DNA from: an uncultured Flavobacteriaceae bacterium
Lineage (GTDB): Bacteria; Bacteroidota; Bacteroidia; Flavobacteriales; Flavobacteriaceae
Assembly (NCBI GenBank): GCA_947497145.1
Contig: CANMFQ010000036.1
Coordinates: 1-32,645, forward strand
DNA length: 32,645 nt
Direction: 5' to 3'
In this document: positions 24,800 through 32,645 of the stretch, piece by piece
Numbering within the stretch: the stretch's first letter is position 1
Layout: every line of letters starts with the position of its first letter
Notes under the pieces: model-generated
Seen by the model: the letters and a program-made list of their open reading frames with translations, nothing else
The model's database searches: none
What the model was told of the DNA's origin: nothing
Program-made: the position numbers and the translations under genes

Positions 24800-26230
24800 A
24801 TGCATTACAGTAGCAAATTGGGTTTGTTTTTAGGCCCTATCTTATTTCTTATTCTTATAAACCTTCCGCTTGAAATTGTTTCAGAACAGGGAGATGCCGT
24901 AATAGCCGTTGCCCTATGGATGGTTATTTGGTGGATTACCGATGCTGTTTCTATATCTGTAACGGCATTGCTTCCATTAATTCTCTTTCCTTTACTAAAA
25001 ATAATGCCCATAGCCGAGGTTGGTTCCAATTATGGTAGTCCTATAATATTCTTATTTTTTGGCGGCTTTGTAATGGCATTAGCATTGGAAAAAGTGAGTC
25101 TCCATAAACGCATTGCCTTAAACATCATTAAAATTACAGGTACTACCCCAAACAAGGTGGTCTTAGGCTTTATGATTGCTACCGCTTCTCTAAGCATGTG
25201 GATCAGTAATACGGCGAGTACCGTAGTTATGCTCCCCATTGCCATGTCGGTAATTAGCTTATTAATTGATGACAAAGACGGCTTTACCAAAAGTGACCAG
25301 AATTTTGCCTTGTGTGTGATGTTGGGTATTGCCTTCTCTGCCAACGCTGGTGGAATTGCAACCGTTATAGGAACACCGCCAAATTCAGTGATGATAGGTT
25401 TGCTGGAAAATGAATATAATATTCAAATTTCTTTTTTAAAATGGATGGTTATAGGCGTTCCTTTTTCAGCCATTATGATTGTACTAAGTTATTTGGTTTT
25501 AGTGAAATTGATGTTTCCCAATAAACAACATGCCTTTACAGCCAGTAAAAACGTTATTAGTGATGAATTAAAAAAACTGGGGCCAATGAGTGGTAAAGAA
25601 AAGATGGTTTTACGCATTTTTGCAATTACCGTTTTCTTATGGATTTTCAGAACATTAATCAACAGCCTATTCCCCAATTTAGGGCTCTCTGATACCATCA
25701 TAAGTATCTTTGCAGCTATTTCATTGTTTGCAATTCCTTACAATTTAAAAAAAGGAGATTTTATTCTCATTTGGGAAGACACCTCAAAACTAGCATGGGG
25801 TATCTTAATTCTATTCGGTGGAGGGCTAGCTCTTGCAAAAGGCATGTCAGTAAGTGGGATTGTTGATGTGGTAACAAATGCCATTGCTGCCAGTGATATT
25901 AGTGTCTTATTTACCGCATCACTACTTATTATTTTAATGCTATTTATGACAGAATTAATGAGCAATGTAGCACTAATTGCCGTATTAGCACCGGTAGTTG
26001 CTGGTATTGCTATTGGTTTAAAAATACCAATACTGTATTTATTAATACCCGTTACCATGGCTAGCAGTTGCGCCTTTATGCTGCCTATGGCTACGCCACC
26101 TAATGCCATTGTATTTGCCAGCGGCTATATAAAAGTACATCAAATGGTACGTGCGGGCATATTATTAAATCTCATTGCTGTTGCCCTTCTTATTGTATTA
26201 TTTCAATTTATCATCCCATTATTATTTTAA
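24800..26230 (+). CDS. DASS/SLC13-family sodium:carboxylate or sulfate symporter
   Basis: A 476-residue polytopic inner-membrane transporter of the divalent anion:Na+ symporter family, with 11 or more hydrophobic segments. The first SNT motif is SMWISNTASTVVMLP (132-146). The second half has FMTELMSNVALIAVLAPV in the equivalent position and the family end motif MASSCAFMLPMATPPNAIVFASG. Family members import dicarboxylates, citrate or sulfate. It is 49 bases behind the DUF2231 fusion on the same strand, so it probably carries the acid product or substrate of the cluster across the inner membrane; this role is inferred from position. Its 3' end faces the terminator at 26244-26275. Confidence 0.92.
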   Translation: MHYSSKLGLFLGPILFLILINLPLEIVSEQGDAVIAVALWMVIWWITDAVSISVTALLPLILFPLLKIMPIAEVGSNYGSPIIFLFFGGFVMALALEKVSLHKRIALNIIKITGTTPNKVVLGFMIATASLSMWISNTASTVVMLPIAMSVISLLIDDKDGFTKSDQNFALCVMLGIAFSANAGGIATVIGTPPNSVMIGLLENEYNIQISFLKWMVIGVPFSAIMIVLSYLVLVKLMFPNKQHAFTASKNVISDELKKLGPMSGKEKMVLRIFAITVFLWIFRTLINSLFPNLGLSDTIISIFAAISLFAIPYNLKKGDFILIWEDTSKLAWGILILFGGGLALAKGMSVSGIVDVVTNAIAASDISVLFTASLLIILMLFMTELMSNVALIAVLAPVVAGIAIGLKIPILYLLIPVTMASSCAFMLPMATPPNAIVFASGYIKVHQMVRAGILLNLIAVALLIVLFQFIIPLLF

Positions 26231-26243
26231 GTCGCTTTAGGCA

Positions 26244-26275
26244 CAAAAAAAGCCCTTGTTAAAACAAAGGCCTTT
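26244..26275 (-). terminator. Rho-independent terminator of the YLPEGF-repeat gene
   Basis: In the minus-strand RNA the arms GCCUUUGU and ACAAGGGC (one mismatch) are followed by seven U residues. It lies about 30 bases beyond the stop of the 26303 gene. On the plus strand a short T run also follows, so weak termination for the DASS gene is possible. Confidence 0.7.
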
Positions 26276-26302
26276 AAACGTTGTGGTTCTAATAGAACAT
26301 CT

Positions 26303-26704
26303 TTATTTCTGAAATGCATTAAAACCTTCGGGCAAATACTTTTTAGTATCAAACCCTACATCAAAAGTGTCATTATCATCAATATAATTGATGCTTTGTA
26401 CATCTGTTGGGTATGCATACGCATCAAAACCTTCAGGCAAATGTTTTGACAAATCAAGCATCGGTAGCTCATCATCTTCTATATATGTTATTGCATTTAA
26501 GTCAACATATATTTTATAGGGATCAAAACCCTCTGGTAAATAATCAGCAGCATCGAAACCAAGATCAATCTCAACCTCTTCCTCAATATATTCTATAGTA
26601 TTAATATCAAAAAATTCTTTGTCTTTATTTGATGTACTTGCAAAAGCTCCGTTTACCAAAGCTATACCCATTGCTATACTTAATTTTAAATTTTTATTTC
26701 GCAT
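26303..26704 (-). CDS. Small exported protein with three YLPEGF repeats
   Basis: I cannot assign a function. With ATG at 26704 the protein has 133 residues and a signal peptide MRNKNLKLSIAMGIALVNGAFA; an in-frame ATG at 26716 adds four residues. The mature part is almost wholly three acidic repeats of about 35 residues with the plan I-x-Y-I-[ED]-[ED] ... D-[LV]-x-F/S ... [YH]-LPEGF-[DN]-[APx]-[YF]. The units contain INTIEYIEEE/YLPEGFDPYK, LNAITYIEDD/HLPEGFDAYA and VQSINYIDDN/YLPEGFNAFQ. The first half is strand-like, so it may form a small repeat sheet or bind metal through its acids. It is flanked by its own terminator and has no obvious partner gene. Confidence 0.8.
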   Translation of the reverse strand: MRNKNLKLSIAMGIALVNGAFASTSNKDKEFFDINTIEYIEEEVEIDLGFDAADYLPEGFDPYKIYVDLNAITYIEDDELPMLDLSKHLPEGFDAYAYPTDVQSINYIDDNDTFDVGFDTKKYLPEGFNAFQK

Positions 26705-26716
26705 TATTTGTATCAT

Positions 26717-27357
26717 TAAAATATGAGATAGTATAACGCAATAAGCTTCTATTATTGTGACGATTGTATTTCATCGACCAACGCAAAACCATCTAAAATA
26801 ACATATCTTCAATGTACAATCTAAGAAATTACCAACTACGCAAAACTACCCCTCAAATATTGAACTCTTAACAGGTCTCGTTGTAAATTTTTATTATAAA
26901 AAAAACACTATTTCTTAAACTTTTATCGATTAACCTCGTACAAAACAATAGTTTATCTAAACCTTAGTCACGCAAGTACTCCTACATAGGGGGGTAAAAT
27001 ATTATATCAAATTTTAAAATCAGCACAAGTTGACAATCAACTAAGCACAAAAAAAGCCGCTACCAATGGTAAGCGGCTTAACAGCTGACTAATTCGAAAA
27101 TTGAAAAATGAAATCTTCTACTTATAAGACTACAGATTTTACAAAATGTTACAGTTAAAATCAATTTTACATGAAAAATGTATAAGCGCATACCACCTAT
27201 CATCTTGTTGTCAGCTAAACGTCTCAATCGCCAAAAAACTATAAAACTTAAACCCGCTATATATTCAAAAATATCAGCACTTTCTTAGGCTTCTCAAACG
27301 CTGTTTTTAATTAACAAACACCTTATAAGTATATTAAAACAAGAACCTTTGATTTTA
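26717..27357. other. 641-base region without a convincing gene
   Basis: Very AT-rich. Apart from the leftward terminator at 27049-27079 I find no ORF with a credible start, signal or family motif on either strand, and no tRNA-like or rRNA-like sequence. The right part (about 27085-27357) would be the 3' trailer of any leftward transcript that starts near 27490, or could encode a small RNA. Confidence 0.5.
27049..27079 (-). terminator. Rho-independent terminator without an obvious adjacent gene
   Basis: Minus-strand RNA: stem GCCGCUU-ACC with GGU-AGCGGC (one bulged base) followed by seven U residues. It is strong in sequence, yet the nearest leftward ORF candidate ends about 280 bases upstream at 27358. 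Confidence 0.75.
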
Positions 27358-27486
27358 TTATATCATATCATAAAAGGTACTCTTTTGGGCCTTGTTTACT
27401 TTTTGCCAAAAACTGTACTTATCGACAAACGGAAAATAAACCAGATAAACAAAAACGGCAATCAACAACAAAACTAAATTTGACAT
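27358..27486 (-). CDS. Candidate 42-residue single-pass membrane protein
   Basis: Minus-strand ATG at 27486 to TAA at 27358. The first 20 residues (MSNLVLLLIAVFVYLVYFPF) are a clear membrane segment or signal anchor, followed by a charged tail (VDKYSFWQKVNKAQKSTFYD). This arrangement is that of a bacterial micro-membrane protein. No homologue is recognised, no clear promoter is seen, and a chance ORF is possible. It faces away from the 50-residue candidate at 27570, with 83 bases between the starts. Confidence 0.4.
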   Translation of the reverse strand: MSNLVLLLIAVFVYLVYFPFVDKYSFWQKVNKAQKSTFYDMI

Positions 27487-27569
27487 CAAAAAAAGCACTA
27501 TTCACAACAAACCGCATTTTCGCCCTACTTTTTACTATAGATTAGCCCCAGAATCAAAAATTAATTATC

Positions 27570-27722
27570 ATGTCTCAAAAAACAAAAAGTGCTCTTTATT
27601 TTATAGCTTTCGTTGTAACCTTGATAACTTACTACCAAATGGATAATGTAAAAACCATTCAAAAAAATGAAATAGCTAACAATACTATAAAACAAGTTTC
27701 TGAACAAGGAACATTGAATTAA
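27570..27722 (+). CDS. Candidate 50-residue small membrane protein
   Basis: ATG at 27570 to TAA at 27722. Translation starts MSQKTKSALYFIAFVVTLITYY, one membrane helix preceded by basic residues, then a polar tail rich in N, K and Q ending EQGTLN. No homologue is recognised. It lies upstream of the hairpin at 27798-27825, which could be its terminator. The positive-inside arrangement supports it; the lack of a clear promoter does not. Confidence 0.45.
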   Translation: MSQKTKSALYFIAFVVTLITYYQMDNVKTIQKNEIANNTIKQVSEQGTLN

Positions 27723-27797
27723 AAATATATGAACAGCTCTTTGGTTTCCCAAAAAACAAAGAAATGTTCACCTAGAATTTTTACCTACTTACTCTAA

Positions 27798-27825
27798 AAA
27801 GGCTTGGGCAAAGCTCAAGCCTTTT
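27798..27825 (+). terminator. Terminator hairpin upstream of the metzincin gene
   Basis: AAAGGCTTGGGC and GCTCAAGCCTTTT pair around an AAA loop (one G-T position), followed by a short T-rich run. A related hairpin with a different stem sequence stands at the same place before the paralogous gene (32153-32181), in nearly identical context (AGAATTTTTACCTACTTAC before both). Confidence 0.7.
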
Positions 27826-27912
27826 CATTTCAGCCGTACTTTTATCCTGTTCATCTAATAGATCAAATAAAAGATCTTCGCAAATCGTTCATGAGAAAAC
27901 ACCAACCCTTTC

Positions 27913-30900
27913 ATGAAATATTTTTGTCTTAATTTCATTGTTTATGCTTTTATTTTCTGCTGCGCAAATTTTGCTACAGGACAACAACTCCCTACCGAAT
28001 CAGTATTAATCGCTGAAAGCACCAAGGAATTTATAGAAGATTTTGATCGAAAAAAATCTGGCAAAAATACTGGTATCACCATTACATTAACTGAATCAAA
28101 AAGTATTCAACTTCATTTAAACGTAAAAAAACAACAAAATAGAAGTTTAACCTATATCGGTTCTGTAGATGATAAAGAGAGTGCTTCTTTTACTTTCTCA
28201 TATGCTAATGGTAAAATTGAAGGGCATATTATTGAACGGAAAGAAAAGAACGCCTATCGTATTTATACTAATGGTAAAAATGAACTTTTTGCACAAAAAA
28301 TAGATATCAACACCCTTTTGTGTGTTGGTTTTGATCAAATACCAGAATTAACTCTTTCCAAAAAGCGTAAAAGTAGCACACGTAAAGACGCACTGTTAAA
28401 CCTACAAAGTAGACCTAGCGCTACAGCAGTAATTTATCTTGATTTTGATGGGGAAACTGTGAGTGGTACAAGTTGGAATAATGGAAATACCATAAATGCC
28501 GCACCGGTCAACCTATCTGATGACGAAATACGAATTGCTTGGGAGGTTGTCGCAGAAGATTTTAGTCCGTTTAATGTAAACGTTACTACCAACAGGTCGG
28601 TCTTTGACGCAACGCCGAAATACAAAAGAATGATGTGTATTTTTACACCAACAGATACTGCAGCACCTGGAGCTGGAGGTGTAGCACTACTTAATTCATT
28701 TTCTTGGAACAACGACGACCCTTGTTGGGCATATAATATACAAACAGGTAAACACGCTGGTGATACAGCTTCGCATGAAATAGGTCATACTTTAGGGCTA
28801 AATCACGACGGGCAAGGAGCCACCCAATATTACTCGGGACATGGCAACTGGGGGCCGATAATGGGTTTTAGCTTACAGAGACCTGTTGCCCAATGGAGTA
28901 TAGGGGAATATACAAATGCCTCCAATACTGAAAATGATTTACAAATAATAACACGTCCACAGAATAATTTCAGTTTTGTACCTGATGACCATGGCAATAC
29001 CATAAATACAGCAACAACACTTAAGATTACAACATTCGGAAACCTAATTGAATCTGAAAACACCGGTATCATAAGTAGAAATAGTGATATTGATGTATTC
29101 CAATTTTTTGCAAAACAAGGTGGAGCTTCCTTTAATATTAATGCACATGATGTGCATCCAAATCTTGATATTCAAGCGCGATTATTAGATGCTAGTGGCA
29201 ATGAGCTTGTTCGCAGTAACCCTGCCGGATTAAACGCTTCAATAAGTACCACCTTAACCACTGAAGGACTTTATTATTTAGAGATTCAAGGCGTTGGCGC
29301 AGGAACAGTGAATAACGGATATTCTGATTATGCCTCATTGGGTAAATTCACTATTACGGGTAGCTATGTTGCTCAAATACCTGATGATGACATTAAATTA
29401 CTTGCTATTACTCCTGAGGAAGGCAGCCTCATTTGCGGGCAAATCACTCCTACTGCCGTTGTGAAAAATAAAGGCACTAATACGATATCAGATTTTGACA
29501 TCGTATATAGCATCAATAACCAAACACAACAGACAATAGCATTTACAAATACCATAGCCCCCGAAGAAACGCTAACGGTTAACTTACCGCCCATACCCCC
29601 AAACACATCAGGTGTAATGCTTATTAAAATTATTGCTAAAATTGACAATGATGATATTCCTAACAATAACACCTTAGAACAATATTTTTTCACAAATCAT
29701 TCAGGAGTCGCTAATCAAACCAATTCATTTGAAACTGCTAACGATGCACTACTTCATTATAACAATGCGGGTAATACCTCCGTTTGGGAAAGGGGTTCAC
29801 CTTCAGGCACAGTGCTCAACAGCTCAAAAACGGGTCAAAATGCCTATGCCACTAATTTAGATGGCAACTACCCTGATGAGCAACTAAGCTATTTACTAAC
29901 CAATTGCTATGATTTCACCAACATGAATCTGCCTGTTTTAAAATTTGAAATGGCGTATGATTTAGAAGTTAATTTTGATATTATCTATGTTGAATATTCC
30001 CTAGACAGCGGTATTAACTGGAATCTTCTAGGTTCAAAAAATAGCCTTCCAAACTGGTATTCTAGTAATCGTACCAATGCTAGTTCTGGTGAAGCTAATG
30101 ATTGTCATAATTGCCCTGGCGGCCAGTGGACAGGGAGCAATACGCAATTTAACACCTATTCTTATGATTTTACAGCAAACGCCACAACAGAAACTAATTT
30201 AACCCAAGCTGATAATATCATCTTTCGCTTTGTATTTCAATCTGATCAATTAATACACCAAGAAGGTGTGGTCATTGACGATTTTGTAATTGAAGAAACC
30301 CCAATTGATACGGACAATGATGGTGTTGCAGATAGGCTTGACAACTGTCCTACCATAAGCAATGCGAATCAACTAAATACCGATGGTGACGCCATGGGCA
30401 ATGCATGTGACGACGATGACGATAATGATGGCATACCAGATGTCATTGATAATTGCCCCCTAACTAACAATCCAGATCAGGCTGATAGTGATAACGACGG
30501 TATTGGTGATGTTTGTGAAGACCCTAATGATGATGATGGCGACGGTATTTTAGATACTGATGACAACTGCTCAACGGTTGCCAATCCAAACCAAGAAGAC
30601 AGCGATAACGATGGTATTGGAGATGCCTGCGATGACGATGACGACAATGACGGTGTTTCAAACAATATAGATAATTGTGTCACCATGTATAACCCTAATC
30701 AAGAAGATATAGACAATGATGGTATTGGTGATGTTTGTGATAGCGATGATGACGGGGATGGCATTTTAGATGTTAATGACAACTGTTCTATGATAGCCAA
30801 TACCAATCAAGAAGACAGTGATGAAAATGGTATTGGAGATGCTTGTGACAGTACTGCTGGTGATATCGATGGTGATGGCATAACTGATGATATAGACAAT

Positions 30901-32013
30901 TGCCCTATGGCTGCAAACCCAGATCAGGTAGATACCGACAATGATGGGATAGGTGATACCTGTGATACTGATGATGACAATGACACTATTCTTGATATTT
31001 TTGATAACTGCCCTATGATAGCCAATCCCAATCAAGAAGATGCTGATGAAGATAGTATTGGCGATGCTTGTGATAACCTGGCCAATGATTTAGACGGTGA
31101 CGGTATAACTGACAATCTTGATAATTGCCCTATGGTAGCAAATCCAGATCAGGCAGACGCTGATAATGACGGTATAGGTGACATTTGCGATACCGATGAT
31201 GACAATGATACTATTCTTGATATTATTGATAATTGCCCCTTTAATAGTAACCCAGACCAAACGGACACTAATAATAATGGTATCGGAGATGTTTGTGACA
31301 GTAGCCTTTCAATACCAAATTCTAACTATCAGCTAACTTCTTTTATAGCTTGTGATACGCAAAAAGGAAGCATTACTATTAGGGTACAAGAGGCAAATAA
31401 TTACCGTGTTACGCTTACCAGCGATAAAAGTAGTATTGCAAAAAACTTTATTACATCAACAACATTCAACAATTTAGATTTAGGTAAATATACCGCTTGC
31501 TTCACCATTGCTGGCGAAGATGATTACAGGGCATGTTTTGAAATAGCTGTTGAGGCACTTTCTGTAACCACTCATGTGCTTCTAAATAGTAAAACAGTGA
31601 CATTAGCACTAACAGGAGCCAGTCCGTATACCGTTACCTTAAATGGTAACACCCAAATATATAACCAAAAGAACATAAGTTTACCCTTAACGCAATTACG
31701 AAACTCCTTAAAAGTAACCTCTAGCAATACTTGTGAAACAGCCTATGAGCAAGAGGTTTTCTTACCCTCAAAAGTATATATCTATCCTAACCCGGTATAT
31801 GGCGACGAACTTACTATTCTTCTACACAAAGAATATGAAAAAGAAATTGAAGTATCACTTTTTAATATGGACGGGAAACGCACCTCTTCAAAAGACTATA
31901 CTATTGAAAACAATAAAATAAAGATTGATGTACGTGGTTTAGTTCAGGGAGTATACCTACTCAAACTGGTTACTCCCAATGAAACCACTAGTTATAAAAT
32001 TATAAGAAAATAA
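27913..32013 (+). CDS. T9SS-secreted metzincin protease with thrombospondin type-3 repeats
   Basis: A 1,366-residue secreted zinc protease. Residues 1-24 are a signal peptide (FATGQ). A propeptide-like domain covers about 35-130. The reprolysin-like catalytic domain (about 170-350) has the zinc site HEIGHTLGLNHD (288-299; H288, E289, H292, H298) and Met-turn M317 (GPIMG). A pre-peptidase C-terminal-like domain (about 355-485), a CARDB-like domain (about 495-600) and a jelly-roll-like segment (about 610-795) follow. Residues about 797-1130 hold nine thrombospondin type-3 calcium repeats (DNDGIGDxC). A T9SS type A sorting domain (about 1285-1366; VYIYPNPV ... GVYLLKLV) ends the protein. It should be exported by Sec, then T9SS, and stay on the cell surface or be released. 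The next gene is a paralogue. Confidence 0.92.
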   Translation: MKYFCLNFIVYAFIFCCANFATGQQLPTESVLIAESTKEFIEDFDRKKSGKNTGITITLTESKSIQLHLNVKKQQNRSLTYIGSVDDKESASFTFSYANGKIEGHIIERKEKNAYRIYTNGKNELFAQKIDINTLLCVGFDQIPELTLSKKRKSSTRKDALLNLQSRPSATAVIYLDFDGETVSGTSWNNGNTINAAPVNLSDDEIRIAWEVVAEDFSPFNVNVTTNRSVFDATPKYKRMMCIFTPTDTAAPGAGGVALLNSFSWNNDDPCWAYNIQTGKHAGDTASHEIGHTLGLNHDGQGATQYYSGHGNWGPIMGFSLQRPVAQWSIGEYTNASNTENDLQIITRPQNNFSFVPDDHGNTINTATTLKITTFGNLIESENTGIISRNSDIDVFQFFAKQGGASFNINAHDVHPNLDIQARLLDASGNELVRSNPAGLNASISTTLTTEGLYYLEIQGVGAGTVNNGYSDYASLGKFTITGSYVAQIPDDDIKLLAITPEEGSLICGQITPTAVVKNKGTNTISDFDIVYSINNQTQQTIAFTNTIAPEETLTVNLPPIPPNTSGVMLIKIIAKIDNDDIPNNNTLEQYFFTNHSGVANQTNSFETANDALLHYNNAGNTSVWERGSPSGTVLNSSKTGQNAYATNLDGNYPDEQLSYLLTNCYDFTNMNLPVLKFEMAYDLEVNFDIIYVEYSLDSGINWNLLGSKNSLPNWYSSNRTNASSGEANDCHNCPGGQWTGSNTQFNTYSYDFTANATTETNLTQADNIIFRFVFQSDQLIHQEGVVIDDFVIEETPIDTDNDGVADRLDNCPTISNANQLNTDGDAMGNACDDDDDNDGIPDVIDNCPLTNNPDQADSDNDGIGDVCEDPNDDDGDGILDTDDNCSTVANPNQEDSDNDGIGDACDDDDDNDGVSNNIDNCVTMYNPNQEDIDNDGIGDVCDSDDDGDGILDVNDNCSMIANTNQEDSDENGIGDACDSTAGDIDGDGITDDIDNCPMAANPDQVDTDNDGIGDTCDTDDDNDTILDIFDNCPMIANPNQEDADEDSIGDACDNLANDLDGDGITDNLDNCPMVANPDQADADNDGIGDICDTDDDNDTILDIIDNCPFNSNPDQTDTNNNGIGDVCDSSLSIPNSNYQLTSFIACDTQKGSITIRVQEANNYRVTLTSDKSSIAKNFITSTTFNNLDLGKYTACFTIAGEDDYRACFEIAVEALSVTTHVLLNSKTVTLALTGASPYTVTLNGNTQIYNQKNISLPLTQLRNSLKVTSSNTCETAYEQEVFLPSKVYIYPNPVYGDELTILLHKEYEKEIEVSLFNMDGKRTSSKDYTIENNKIKIDVRGLVQGVYLLKLVTPNETTSYKIIRK
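30850..31299 (+). repeat. 225-bp higher-order tandem repeat in the thrombospondin region
   Basis: Two consecutive 75-residue units (residues 980-1054 and 1055-1129), each holding two type-3 repeats, match throughout: DGDGITDDIDNCPMAANPDQ against DGDGITDNLDNCPMVANPDQ, and CDTDDDNDTILDI in both. The array has grown by duplicating a two-repeat block. Confidence 0.8.
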
Positions 32014-32084
32014 TGATTTAATGAATAGAAATGGAATTTCCTTAGTAAAAAGAATATCCATTAAACCCGCATTATACATTTGAA

Positions 32085-32268
32085 AATCTATGCTGCTTTT
32101 TTGGTTTGAAAAAGCAAACAAACACCACATAGAATTTTTACCTACTTACGCTAAAAAGCTTGGATCGAATCCAAGCTTTTTACATTTCAACCCATATTTA
32201 ACCTGTTCATCCAAAAGGTTAAATATTACAGAAACCACTCCCGTTCATAAGAAAAAACTTACCCACTC
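32085..32268 (+). repeat. Duplicated intergenic leader (copy of about 27730-27912)
   Basis: This stretch matches the sequence before the first metzincin gene: TTTGGTTT, then TAGAATTTTTACCTACTTAC, CTAAAAA, a hairpin, CATTTCA, CCTGTTCATC, and AGAAAA shortly before the start codon. The stem bases of the hairpin differ but pairing is kept. Confidence 0.75.
32153..32181 (+). terminator. Terminator of the first metzincin gene
   Basis: AAAAAGCTTGGAT and ATCCAAGCTTTTT form a perfect 13-bp stem around loop CGA, with T and A tracts on both sides. It lies 140 bases after the stop at 32013 and 88 bases before the next start, so it separates the two paralogous genes. Confidence 0.75.
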
Positions 32269-32645
32269 ATGAAGTATTACCGCATAAGTCTAATTGTTCG
32301 AACTCTTCTATTCTTCGGTTTCAATTTTGCACTAGGGCAGCAACAGCATGAAGCACCTACGCTTCTATCAGATAGCACGAAAGACTTCATACAAAACTTT
32401 GATCTTAAAAAATCGGGTAAAAATACTGCCATGACCGTAAAGCTTAACGCTACAAAAAACGTTCAGCTCTATTTAAACACAAAAAAACAACAAAGCAGAA
32501 CTACAACGTATATTGGCTCGGTTGATAAAAAACAAACTGCTTCTTTTAGTTTTTCATATGCCAATGGCAAAATTCAAGGACATATTATTGAACGAAAAGA
32601 AAACAATGCATATCGCATTTATACAAATGATAAAAATCAACTCTT
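32269..32645 (+). CDS. Second metzincin-type secreted protein, N-terminal part (cut by window edge)
   Basis: The reading frame starts at ATG 32269 and runs off the end of the window after 125 complete codons. Those residues align without gaps to the start of the 27913 product; I count about 77 identities of 125. Shared blocks are KKSGKNT, YIGSVD, FSYANGKI, GHIIERKE and NAYRIYTN. A signal peptide (FNFALGQ) is followed by the propeptide-like domain. The catalytic domain would lie beyond the window, so protease activity of this copy is inferred only from the paralogy. Confidence 0.88.
   Translation, partial: MKYYRISLIVRTLLFFGFNFALGQQQHEAPTLLSDSTKDFIQNFDLKKSGKNTAMTVKLNATKNVQLYLNTKKQQSRTTTYIGSVDKKQTASFSFSYANGKIQGHIIERKENNAYRIYTNDKNQL

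Noticed and set aside
24805-26109. Several long minus-strand frames within the DASS gene
   Set aside because: Antisense shadows of a conserved membrane protein; none has a start context or motif.
27890-27931. 13-codon ORF overlapping the start of the metzincin gene, as a possible leader peptide
   Set aside because: The matching place before the paralogous gene has ATA instead of ATG, so it is not conserved.
30477-31035. Serine-rich and isoleucine-rich minus-strand frames in the repeat region
   Set aside because: They are reverse readings of Asp/Asn-rich calcium repeats and carry no independent signal.
30304-31305. Tandem repeats as a CRISPR array
   Set aside because: The periodicity is in-frame protein repeat (DxDxDG, calcium-binding) with no unique spacers between constant repeats.

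Overview
The window is an AT-rich stretch of chromosome from a marine-type member of the Bacteroidetes, most likely family Flavobacteriaceae. The evidence is a SusC/SusD pair, a type IX secretion (T9SS) sorting domain, lipoproteins with short lipoboxes, a Bacteroidetes-type lysS with a C-terminal extension, and several promoters of the TAnnTTTG type placed close to start codons that lack a Shine-Dalgarno sequence. Species cannot be named from the sequence.

Layout. Positions 84-7292 are read leftwards: a putative outer-membrane porin, then a susC-susD operon that ends in a clear rho-independent terminator. A decayed group II intron (about 2147-2950) lies directly behind that terminator and fills the gap to the porin gene; it keeps domain I-like sequence and a scrap of reverse transcriptase but has lost most of the ORF and half of domain V. 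Positions 7523-15446 are ordinary chromosome: rnhB, a large uncharacterised lipoprotein, lipB, a 51-residue YqaE/Pmp3 membrane protein, a membrane-tethered LuxR-type regulator, a thioredoxin-fold protein and lysS.

Positions 15570-26230 form the most distinctive region. Six genes on one strand encode a GH95-like glycosidase, a lipoprotein with two haem-c sites of the planctomycete type (PSCyt1-PSCyt2-PSD1, DUF1549/DUF1553), a Tat-exported DUF1501 protein, an exported TIM-barrel isomerase/epimerase, a membrane protein joining DUF2231, a PSCyt1-type haem-c domain and leucine-rich repeats, and a DASS/SLC13 carboxylate transporter. The domains are known, but this combination reads as one envelope-located oxidative carbohydrate or organic-acid pathway whose substrate is unknown; it is the best candidate here for an undescribed system.

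Positions 26303-32645 hold a small exported protein made of three YLPEGF repeats, an otherwise quiet region with two candidate micro-proteins, and two tandem paralogues of a secreted metzincin protease. The first has nine thrombospondin type-3 calcium-binding repeats and a T9SS domain; the second is cut by the window edge. The duplication includes the intergenic leader and its terminator hairpin.
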